Notes under the pieces: generated by a model
What the model was told of the DNA's origin: nothing
The model's input: only the letters and a program-made list of their open reading frames with translations
The model's database searches: none
Shown: one piece after another, positions 12,215 to 22,127 of the stretch
Layout: the number at the start of each line of letters is the position of its first letter
Position numbering within the stretch: position 1 is the first letter of the stretch
Assembly (NCBI RefSeq): GCF_000143535.2
Contig: NC_037322.1
Location: 2,046,001-2,110,000 of the forward strand
Length of the DNA: 64,000 bases
Direction of reading: 5' to 3'
DNA from: Botrytis cinerea B05.10
Taxonomy: Eukaryota > Ascomycota > Leotiomycetes > Helotiales > Sclerotiniaceae
Program-made: the position numbers and the translations under genes

Positions 12215-15200
12215 ATGCAACTATACGTAAGAAATTGTTCCCTGTGCAAGGAGGGAAAATCAGAACATCGACGAACTCAAAATTGTTCTTTGGATCCCGA
12301 TATTAACCCCTACCGGAGATTTGACGCCGAGCGACAATGTGATTTCTGTGAGAAAGATCATGAACTTTTTGAATGCAAGGATCCTAGAAGATCAAACCCT
12401 TGCAGAACTTGTGGTCATGGATGGCATACAAAGGATGACTGCATGTTAGATCCTAGTTTCGACTCTCTCCTTGAGCAATTCACACTGCATAAATACAGAG
12501 CTGCAAGTCAGGTTCAAAAAGCTCGGCCGGAGGCTCGGAGGGAAGAGTGTAGAGAGAGGTACAATAAAAGATTCAAAAAAGGACGCTACGCGCAGTCCCC
12601 GCAGTCTACGACATCGACATCTACTCCCTCGAAATCTGGCCTTTCTGAGACTAGCACTTCGCCATCTCGTTCTATGGAATCTCATCCTCTGGCAACTAGT
12701 CTCTTGGCATCTGGTCCCGCAGTATCTGGCTCATCCACGAATTTGTCTGAATCCAATAAGAATCCGCCAAGCCAAATAAGCCAATCAAGCCAACCACATC
12801 AGACAAGTCAGGCCTCTGGTCAATCCCAAAATCAAACTCAAAGTGAAAAATCTGCAGATGATGGAATTGAAGATCAAAGCAAAGAGAAAACAGACGCGGA
12901 GATATGGAAAGAAAATTGTGAAAAGTGGACAGAGGCTAGTCTTCGCCTCGCTGGATATCCTCCTAATAATCAACTCCCGGGTTTAGGCAACACCCTTATC
13001 AGGGCAAACTTTCTTGAAGTCAGAATAACGAACCCCACCACCAACCTTCGAAGATATCGCGTAGAATTCGGAAGCATGCCAAACCGTGACCAACATGGCA
13101 AGATCACATACAGGTCCATTGTGAAACCCGACTTGAAAAGAGCTATGATCAACCAAATGCTGGCTGCAAATCCTCCGGCTGCAACCTATGCCACTGATTT
13201 CTCCAGCTACATCATTTCGGTTGGAAAGCTTTACACTGATTGCGGCGATAATTTAGACAATGTTATCACCAGAACTCACTTGCTGACCCCTGCGGACCCA
13301 GCTTCAGCTCCGTTATCCATGACAACAAAACTTGTCTACGAACGTATTGTCAACCTTGCCGAGTTAAGGCGTTTCATCAACCGTGTTCCTGGAAGAGACT
13401 TGAACTACCACCCTGGTGAAGATCTCAAGTCTTTAAACATTGTATCTTGGCAGATGATATTTCCGAATACCTTTCAAGGGGGTCGATTGGGAAACAAATT
13501 CTACCCTGAAAGTGCGCCATTCGATACAGTTGAAGCTCTACAGCGAAATGATCACCATAGAGGTCAGCAGCCGCTCTGGGACCTCTGTGACGGATTTTCC
13601 AGCTCCATGCGCCCTGGGGACGGTAAATTGCTTCTCAACTTGAATTGCACAACCTCGGCATTTTTCCATCAGTGTCTGCTTGAGAAGTGGATCTCGGCCA
13701 GGTTTGGAAGATCGTTTCCACAACCTGCAAATGTGATAAGAGAACTGAGAGGTGTCAAAGTCACATTTAGAGGGGATCCTAAAACTCCTAAGAAGAAATG
13801 GTCTGTTTCTGGCATCGATAGTCAACCGGTCGGCGTGAAAACCTTTACCGATGATAACGGAAATCCCATCACTGTTTGGCAACATATTAAGAATAGTAAG
13901 CTTTAAACCTAGCGTCCTTTTCATTTCACTGTTCCTTTATACGACAAAGCTAATCTTTGTAATTCTAAGCATATCCTACGCATCAGCAAGGTTGTAGTCA
14001 GGAAGCTTGGTGTGTCAATGTAGGAAGTATTGTTCCAGGGCAAAGACAAATATGGTACCCAGCAGATATGCTTGATATTTGCTTGTGGCAGCCCGCCGGG
14101 AAAAAGGCTGGAATAGAAATCACACGACAAATGCTGATTTTGGCAACTAAGACACCTCTAGTCAATCAGACGACTCTCAGGAACACTGCCATGCCTCTCC
14201 TAGGTCTACCACCATCACCTGACCATTACCGTGTAGGTAGCCTCCAATCTAGAGTGACTGTTAAACTAATCGTCGTAGTTATTTGGACTTAATGTTCAAC
14301 CCAATTTTCTGTCTTTGGATAGAACCCGACGACTGATTCCCCCTCCGCTAAAGTTTCACAGTAATGCTTTTGTGAGAACTGTTCCGAAAAATTCAGCAAG
14401 TTGGACCCTTACTGATGTTGCAAGGAAAAGTATCAATGACAATACACGCGGCTTTGCTGTAATTGCCAACCCCTATCCTATCCTCTATTTGATCTGTGTT
14501 GATACAAAGAATCCAAATAAAACACGCCAAATCAGAGCGAATGACTTTGCACGTGTTTTATGCGCGGATCTGTACCGCTATGGGTTTTCCACAGGAAATG
14601 AAGCAAGCTTCATGGAGAATGTTTCGATGCCATTGGGCTCAAATCCTAGTGTGAGACGTGCAACGTTCAGTATCACGCTAGACAATGCAGTTACTAGATT
14701 AAAGCAACGAGGTGGGGGGGTCAATCCTCCCCTTGTCGTTGTTCTCCTGCCAAATTCCAAGAAGAGTGACGCCGACATATACTCAGATGTCAAATGGTGG
14801 GGAGATTGTGTCAGTGGCATGCCCACTGTTTGTGTTAGCACAGATGGCGTTGAAAGAGGGGCTAGACCTGATTTGGGAGTTTTGGCAAACATTGCGTAGG
14901 TTTCTCCCATGTACAGCAACCTTTCTTCATCATGGCTAATCATATGTTCTAGTCTCAAGATCAACTTCAAGCTAGGAGGAATAAATCATAAAATAGAGAA
15001 TATACCGCTAAAAGATCGAACGATGATTATGGGTGCTGACGTAACGCATGTTGGAAAAGGTCAAGACGACGCATGCCCATCTCAAGCTGGTGTAGTTGCT
15101 ACCCGCGATAGCAATTATGTTCACTATCTCGCTTCAGCACGTCTGCAGCCCCATAACACCGAGGTATGCATGAGTAACTATCGAAAAGAATTCTTGCTGA

Positions 15201-15955
15201 CTAAATCAACAGTTCATCGAAGACCTCCAAGGTATGGTTGAGGAGCGTCTAGAGGCTTATCATCAGCACAATGGCTACCTTCCTGCCCACATTCTCTTCT
15301 ATCGTGATGGCGTCGGTGAAGCTCAATACGGTATGGTGCTTGAAGAAGAACTTCCACAAGTTCGTTCAGCGTGTGCGAAGCTAGTTGCGAGATACGGAGG
15401 AGTGCCCCCTCTGATCACACTTCTGGTGGTAGGAAAGCGCCATCATGTAAGATTCTTCCCGGATAGTAATCATCAACCAAGTCGAAATCTTCCCTCTGGT
15501 ACGGTGGTGGACAGGGGTGTTATCGATCCCAATCGCACCAACTTCTACCTACAGAGCCATGATAGCGCACTAGGTACCGCGAGGACAGGTCACTATGTAT
15601 TGATTATCGACGAGACGGGATATGGACTTGAAAGATTGGAAACGATCGTGAGTAACCACTTCACATGCCGCTTTCATGTAGTCTAGAATGCTAATGCTCT
15701 TCATCTTAGACAAACCTTATCTGTTTTACAGGATCCCGCGCTACGAAAGGTCTCTCGGTCTGCACACCAGCGAAATATGCAGATATCTTGTGCACTCGCC
15801 TCCGCTGTTACATGCATCCTGCTTTGCACAGAGAAATGGGGGATGCTCTTACTGGTGCAACGGTCACCCAGTATAGACAGAACGCTACAATCTGGGGGAG
15901 AGTCACTGGTAATCCATGGCATGCTAATGTTAACAACATAATGTTCTACCTTTAA
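12215..15955 (+). CDS. Argonaute (PAZ-PIWI) protein with three N-terminal zinc knuckles
   Basis: Predicted small-RNA-guided nuclease of RNA silencing. Exons 12215-13895, 13970-14232, 14279-14895, 14953-15163, 15213-15647 and 15710-15955 join in frame to 1150 aa. Order: zinc knuckles C8-C11-H18-C24, C42-C45-H49-C54 and C63-C66-H71-C76 (the last a classical CX2CX4HX4C); Ser/Thr/Gln-rich linker about 120-235; Argonaute N domain from about 262; linker L1 about 410-475; PAZ about 476-605; L2; MID about 690-850; PIWI about 860-1120. The catalytic tetrad is complete: D883 (GADVTH), E924 (TEFIEDL), D956 (FYRDG) and H1040 (FYLQSH). Guide 5'-phosphate pocket residues Y816, K820, K856 and K860 are present, but the usual Gln before Cys833 is Val832. 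The protein ends NNIMFYL, with the family's usual C-terminal leucine. The first ATG of the long exon was taken as start; an upstream exon cannot be excluded. The terminal zinc-knuckle block is unusual for the family. Confidence 0.95.
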
Positions 15956-17270
15956 GACGCAGAATAATGAAGGCGGCGAATCAATTGTGGATTCACCGGT
16001 TTTCTTTTCTGGAATTTATGAGTTTAGAGGTTTAGGATTTTTGCGGGAGTTTGATGATGATTCGTCAGTTTATTTCTTTTTTGTTTTCCTTCTCTTTCGC
16101 CTAATTCCTTTTCTTATTCAGTTCTATTTTGCAATTTTGTTTTCAATTGTCGGAGTTTGGGATACGGAAAACGGAAGGGAAGAGTATTCAAGTCGGCGTT
16201 CAGGGTTTGGTTTGTTGCATGTGTTTAGCTTTGGGGTGGAGTTCGGGGTTTGGTCTGCTTTTCGGGTTATTTATTTGAGCTTAGAAATAGGACTTCTTCG
16301 GGATGGAGTATGCTTTAGGGTAGTCAATTCCACTGGCAGGCTTCCTTGCATATGGCCTTGCTAATATGATAGTACCAGCTTGCTCCGTGACTAATGTAGT
16401 AATTTCACCGCAATGAACGTGAGATAATCTTGCCACTTAGCAATTACCGTTTGGCAGTGGATGAGTAATTCAATGGCCATACTCTAACTTGTCTCGGATC
16501 TTCAATTTCAAGACCCGTTCATGTCATAACATTCATGTAGCTACCAATTTCTTAGTTTTGTTCCCGCTCCCTTTTCGCACTCTGTTAATCATATAAGCAC
16601 TCTCCCTAATTCGTAACTGTTGTGCTCAGTTACAAATTTAAGAACAGGGAATGCTATATCAAGTTTACAAATAACAGCATCTCGATAGAAAAACTATCAC
16701 GCGCATTTAATCTTGAAATTGAATAACTTGATCCTCATAAACAAACTTCCTCATATCACTCGCGTGACTGATATATGCTAGATACTCATTTTATCCGTGC
16801 CGTCATACTAGACAAATAGTAACAACAACCAAAGCCCGCTTCACTCTCATATCTCTCTCCCAAAAAACCAGAATCTAATGACCTCTCCGGTGCGTTTCAT
16901 GAACGTTAGAGTCATTGGAAGCATTCGTCTCATGCTAACACACAATTGAAAATAAGTGAACAAAGTGAGTGAGTATGGAAGTGTGCAATGAAGAATTAAG
17001 GTAAGCAAGCAAGCAGACAAACTGAGTATAGCCACTCCCCCATTTATATTTACGTTCCATTTCCCTTCCTCTCTTCCCCTCCAAGTTGGTTATTCGAGTA
17101 GCTGTAGATAGTATTCCCAGTCCAAGTCTAGCTCAATCTTAGTATTCGATCAAAATCCCCATTGCCAGTGATATATCACCAAAGCCCAGTCTCTAACCCA
17201 AAACCATTATAATGTTTCCTCTACTCTGCTCTTTAGATCTTTCCTTGACAACTCTCCCTCACAAACGCCA
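15956..17270. other. Intergenic region between convergent genes
   Basis: Lies between the 3' ends of Argonaute (+) and the sulphur transporter (-). A 125-codon open frame at 15987-16364 (+) is Phe/Leu/Gly-rich, without domain signature, and is most likely 3' UTR sequence. Nothing else is supported. Confidence 0.5.
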
Positions 17271-18502
17271 TCATCCAACAAGAGTGCCCCATAATATACC
17301 GCCCCCAAACATAGCTCCCACACTAATAATACTACTAACACTCAATAGACTCATTCCACTGATACCATGTCCACTCGTACAACCACCTGCTATGCGTGCA
17401 CCGAGGACCATAGCTATGCCTCCTAGAAGTGCATGGATTATTGATATTTCTGGGATGGCGGGTGCGTCGAGGGATACTTTGGGTAGAGAGGAGGGAAGTG
17501 ATGATGGTAGTGTAAAAGTATGAGAAATGATATAAGCACCAAGGAGGATGCCGATGGTGAAGAGGTTTGAGCGGATAGAGGGGCGGGATTTATGTTGAGA
17601 CTGGCGTTTCGATACACCGTTTGCGTTTCCATTCTCATAAACCTTTTCAGAAGAAATAATATCACCACCCTTCAACTTTCCCACTCCCCACCAAAATAAA
17701 TCCCCAATTTGTTCATAAGCAGCACTAGTCCCCAACGTGTTCCCAGTCAGCCAAAGACTTGCTCCCTGCGCACACCCGATACCAATGCCTCCCCACGTCG
17801 CACTCAACAAACTTTGTTCCTGTGAATTTGAGAGCCACGAAGCAAGAAGAATGATTCCCCAACAGAAATTTTGATAGATGTATACTGCTTTTATTTCATC
17901 GGCTTTGGGGTCGAGTTTCTGATAAAGTGTTGGTTTGGAATCGGGGACGATGGGATGTGTGCTGGGAGAACGGATGAAGGGACGGATGAAAGAATATATG
18001 ATTCCGCCAAGGATCCCTCCGAGGAAGGCGTAACGTCCGGATGAATAACCGGTTACGACTTGAGGGAGAACGGTTCCGGGACAGGCGCCCGTGAGTGCCA
18101 TACCGGTACCGAGAAGAAGACCTCCGATGAGGTTACCATCGTAAGGAAATAGTGATAGAGAAGAGGGTTGACGAGGAGGAGCGATACTTGGTGAGAGACG
18201 ATGAGCGAGGAGAAATATCGCACTATGTTGGGTTAGTGAGGTTATTCCATCAAAAGAACTTTGAAATATATGAAAAAAAGAGAGAGAGAGAGAGCTTACG
18301 CGCTAGTAGCACTTGCTGATAGAAATACTTTCAGCATATGAAAAGATTCCAACTTCATCTGCGATATGATTACAGTGGGAGAATAAACTCCTGCTGCAGT
18401 AAGTGCTGCACCAAAGAGTGCACCACTTAATACTGATTTTGCTCCAGTTGTTGAAATTGAAATCATGGCGAATTCTTTATTCCGGATCTCAATGTGAACC
18501 AT
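17271..18502 (-). CDS. YeeE/YedE-family sulphur (thiosulphate) transporter
   Basis: Polytopic membrane protein of the YeeE/YedE (TsuA) family, which in bacteria imports thiosulphate; here probably at the plasma or an internal membrane (inference). Two exons, 18502-18300 and 18222-17271, join (gc+t) to 384 aa; a second in-frame ATG at 18466 would give 372 aa. Signatures are GTGMALTGACPGT (C115), GIGIGCAQGASLWLTG (C218) and GARIAGGCTSGHGISGM (C349). These match the conserved Gly-rich helices and the three cysteines thought to relay thiosulphate in bacterial YeeE. The halves show the internal-repeat layout typical of the family. Between them is a hydrophilic loop of roughly residues 255-290. The 77-bp intron starts with GTAAGC followed directly by a (CT)n tract. 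The family is best known from prokaryotes, with scattered fungal members. Confidence 0.9.
18276..18293. repeat. (AG)n microsatellite in transporter intron
   Basis: About nine AG dinucleotides on the plus strand. On the transcribed (minus) strand this is a CT tract immediately after the GTAAGC donor. Length variation would change intron length but not the coding sequence. Confidence 0.85.
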
Positions 18503-20393
18503 CTTGAAAGAGGATCGGATTGGAACTTGAAGTATATGTATATGGAACAGAGCCGATCTTCACGAACTAAAAATTAAGTTCAACTAAGAAATTGACTGGT
18601 GCCTTTCATAGCGTTTTTGAGTTTTGGTACTAGTATTTTGATATGTGGGAAGTAGCAACTTTGATACCTCGACCACGTTAGAAGGATTTGTCATAATCAT
18701 ATGAAGACAATGATTCACTCCTTTAACTATCAATATGATACGATTGAACAATTCTTTGATCCATTCTTTATTAACTCAAATCTTATCAGACTGAGGATGA
18801 CCTCCACTTGCAAGAAACTTCGCAAACTTTCCACAAATATAGAAAAATACTATGAAATAATGCAAAGCAGATACACCTTGTGCATGAAAATCACATACCT
18901 ATAATGGTACATTATCGCCAATTCATTACTTATTGGTACTTACGAGGTACATACCTATCTTCCTACCTTCCTTTGTTCGATCAATGCTCCGTAGTCAAAT
19001 TTGTTCTCTCACCGGTACTTTGAAACTATTCATCCATGAAAGGGAGGAAGCCAGCCCCATCTTAAAAAATTTGAGGTCGCCGATTATATTCCCCCTAACA
19101 AAGAAGCCCGTGTGGCGGACTATTCTTCTAAAGAACTCCCCAAAAAATCCTTCCAGAAACATTCCATTGCTAGAGTGGAGTTAATTATGGAACTCCTCGA
19201 AAATATAGAGGGTTTTAAAGCAGTATAAAGGAAAGTAGAGACGAAAGTTACTTTTTCTCGAAAGATCGTTGCATGTCAGTGAGATTCCCGAGATCTCTCG
19301 GGAGATAGGTAGCCGGGTTTGAGGTCCCCGAGTAAGCGAGTATAACACCCAAGAATCCTTAATTGTCGGCGAGGATACTACTGCACCATTTTACTGCCTT
19401 TATAATTTGCGGGGATGCGGGAATTTGATTTAGGATGATGCCCGATAGGTGATTTAAGGAAAGGAGGTACGGATCGGAGGGAATATGGTTACAATCCTAT
19501 GGAATGAAGGATGTCTTGCCCTATGCAGATTAAATGAACTCACCTCCTGTCATATACGGATGTGTCGATTGATGGATTGAATTATATGATAATAGGTAGG
19601 ATGGGTACGAGGATACATGAAAAGTGTACTTGAGCAATGTAACTTGTGCAATCTTGACTAGGAAGTGAAGCGTGGCTTCGGAGATTCGGGGACTTGCAAG
19701 ATGAAATGTTTCGGATAATGGACATTCGTAAAGAAGCTTTAGAATGATTAGAATCGGTGAATGGTGCATTTGTGGAACTTCCGCTGTATAACATTGTTTG
19801 TCGTATATATATCCATTCGCCGGTTTGCGAAATGGGGGTTCTATGAGGATGATGAAAAGGCTTCAAAATGATTCGAATCGGTGAACTGTGGATTTGTACT
19901 ACCCCGGTTGTACATCCGACGGACGACCACATTCGTTGACTTGCGAAGCTTGTGGAAGCCTTAGCATTGATAGATATATGAGCAGTCAAATTTTGAGTAT
20001 CAATTGAAAACCATAAATACATTTGAGCCGACGAAACCATTCTGTTATGCATCAATAAGTACGCCGCGGCGGCCATAAATTACGCATTGTCGAACCAGGC
20101 TGTTGGCTAGAATTGTGAGAAAGGAGCCAGTGAAGGGGATTTGATCACGATGCAGTACCAGATGTGTTTTCGAAGATATATTAAAGATTTACCTGCACAC
20201 AAGATATGCAATGCAAAGGTACGAGTGCAGTGATGCGAGATTGGAAAGATTGGTTTGCGGGAGTGTTTGTTTGTCTTCTGCTCTCGACAATAGATCATGT
20301 TCTCAACTTTACCCCTTCATCAATCGGTAAATTCGCGGTTCTCTCCTGGTGACTGAAATAAGGCACTGTACGTTGAACTCCCTCCTTATATCT
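18503..20393. other. Spacer with degenerate repeats
   Basis: No supported gene. Minus-strand open frames at 19530-20076 (up to 164 codons) cross an imperfect repeat whose copies fall in different frames, which argues against coding. The start side is the promoter region of the minus-strand transporter. Confidence 0.5.
19682..19965 (+). repeat. Three degenerate direct repeats, about 120-130 bp each
   Basis: Related blocks start near 19682, 19810 and 19929. Each begins with attcg-...-(ga/gt)ttgc followed by a purine-rich part. Copies 1 and 2 share a core, agaagctttagaatgatt at about 19732 versus aaaggcttcaaaatgatt at about 19857, and both continue with (a/c)gaatcggtgaa. Copy 3 is the least complete. 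No coding frame is conserved between copies. Confidence 0.6.
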
Positions 20394-20738
20394 TCAAATG
20401 ATTCTGGAGGCTTTCTCACGGCGCCAGTGAGATGTTGAAACTTCTTGTACTCTCTCGTACATGTTCGTATATGTTCGTACCATCAATTGATACTGCATCA
20501 CATCCCCGCCATTGTCATCATCCAAAAATAAATCCCTGTCCCCACACACCTTGCACAAATCCTCCTCATAAATTGCCCCTCCCGAAAAAATCCCGATAAT
20601 CACTCCCGTGCCCCTCATTCTCATCATACCACTTCCATAATCAATCCCCACACTCCCCACCGTCCACCATTGTCCATCTTCCGACTGCCATTCCGACCTC
20701 GGGTTATTTGGTACGTATGAATTGCTTTTCTTGCTTCA
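20394..20738 (-). other. Coding-like open frame antisense to the upstream region of the 117-aa gene
   Basis: An uninterrupted frame of about 115 codons on the minus strand. It reads SEWQSEDGQWWTVGSVGIDY near its start, EEDLCKVCGDRDLFLDDD in the middle and ends RREKASRII. The first internal ATGs (20629-20627 and 20626-20624) would give 77 and 76 aa. The plus strand here is pyrimidine-rich, which by itself produces Gly/Trp/Asp-rich minus-strand frames, so this may be composition only. No domain was recognised; CKVC is the only cysteine pair. Confidence 0.2.
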
Positions 20739-20844
20739 TATATCTCTACTTTTGGACATCTTTCGAATTCATCACCTCGACATCGAATACGCAAACTTAC
20801 ATACACATTTTACATCCTCTTCTCTCATATAAAACACATTCAAA

Positions 20845-21685
20845 ATGGCACCAAAAGGACCCTACAAGCTCGTTACAGTTAACAAAGTCCCAGCTCGGGC
20901 AAAGATCTTGATTGGGAGGGTGGTTGAGGATGTTAAGGATAGCTATACCATTGAATATGTCAAGAACGCCGAACGTGAGTTTGATCCAAAGTCTCTTCTT
21001 TTCCTACCATGTCGTTTTCTACGGGCTTTGGAACTGGAAGTGGGAATGTGGCACCGGGGAGAGATAGGCGAGCATATGGAGTTGACAAAAGATGATATGG
21101 AACTATGGAACTATGGAACGATATTGAAAGAGACATTCGTTGGCCAAGTGAAGTCTCACTGGTACCATGTCTTTAAGTTTCATGAATAACATCCTCAAAT
21201 ACTTCATGTCTGAATCTGGAGGAATCACCGGCGCAGAATAGAAACGAAGCATGCGAAGAAATTATCAGCTAAATCGGAGAACTGAGGAACGATACTAACT
21301 ACCTCACAGGAATGGAAGACGTAAAAGCCATGGTCGAGGAGCAACAACCAGATGTTTTGGTACGTACCATTACCTTTATACCATCCACCGCTTTGCCCAG
21401 TTTCCACCTTCTCCCTCCTCCCCCCTTTCTTGAACCCAACTGACATCCTCCAAGTTCGTAGCCTCAATGTGGACCGCCGAAGAGGCAAACGAAATCCAAG
21501 AAATCGCCAAGTCCACCAAGCCAGGTATCAAAACCATGGCCATCCCACACGGGTTACAAATCGAAAAGGGTCCAGATGCTGTTGTGGAGTTTTTGAAGGA
21601 GCAGTGGCCGGGACTTGTTGACAGTGAGTTCTCATTTCATTCTGACAGGGTTGGATGATGGTAAAGCTAACTTTTCATAGACTAG
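20845..21685 (+). CDS. Conserved small alpha/beta fungal protein, function unknown
   Basis: Four exons, 20845-20974, 21310-21359, 21455-21623 and 21681-21685, join in frame to 117 aa; the last exon contributes only the end of Asn117 and the stop. Start context is caaaATGG, a good fungal initiation site. The sequence alternates predicted strands and helices: AKILIGRVV, then a helix with EDVKAMVEEQ, then DVLFVASMW, then AEEANEIQEIAKST, then KTMAIPHGL, then DAVVEFLKEQW. This looks like a single small Rossmann/flavodoxin-like fold. I do not recognise a named family and assign no reaction. The first intron is unusually long (335 bp) for this window; the others are 95 and 57 bp. It faces the 319-aa gene convergently, 442 bp apart. 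Confidence 0.85.
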
Positions 21686-22127
21686 GAAAAGAAAAGATAG
21701 ATCGAAGTAAGATAAAAGAAAGGCGTGGAATACATGGATGTATAGAGACTCTAGATGCATTTATGTATGAATGTTTGCAAATACCCATAGAAAACTCAAA
21801 GTATAAATATAATCATGACATCTAATATTGAAGCACCATGCTTGAGATTTGAGAAAGAAAAATGTTATTGTGGCCACTGTACTCCGTTATCTATCTCACC
21901 CCCAAACCTAGTTCATCTGCTCGATCGAGCTACAAAACCCCCAAAATTAAGAATATCGAGTCGTATATCGTCCCTTCATCCCATTTATTCATACTGTTCA
22001 CCCATCCCGTCTATTCATCTCATCATTACACCTTCTCTATAATTCCGAAATCTCAACAATTCTATGAAATCTTCTCACACATTCACCGTATCATCACAAT
22101 CTCTTCTTCCCCCATGCCAAATTTGGT
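21686..22127. other. Convergent intergenic region
   Basis: Short spacer between the 3' ends of the 117-aa gene (+) and the 319-aa gene (-). It is pyrimidine-rich in its second half on the plus strand. No gene is supported. Confidence 0.6.

Noticed and set aside
12226..12260. GTAAG and CAG near the Argonaute start, a possible mini-intron
   Set aside because: Only about 24 bp would be removed, too short for splicing, and the first knuckle would be lost.
15987..16364. 125-codon frame after Argonaute
   Set aside because: Immediately follows the Argonaute stop, Phe/Leu/Gly-rich, most likely 3' UTR.
19582..20076. 164-codon minus-strand frame
   Set aside because: Spans the degenerate 125-bp repeats, whose copies lie in different frames, so no protein is conserved.
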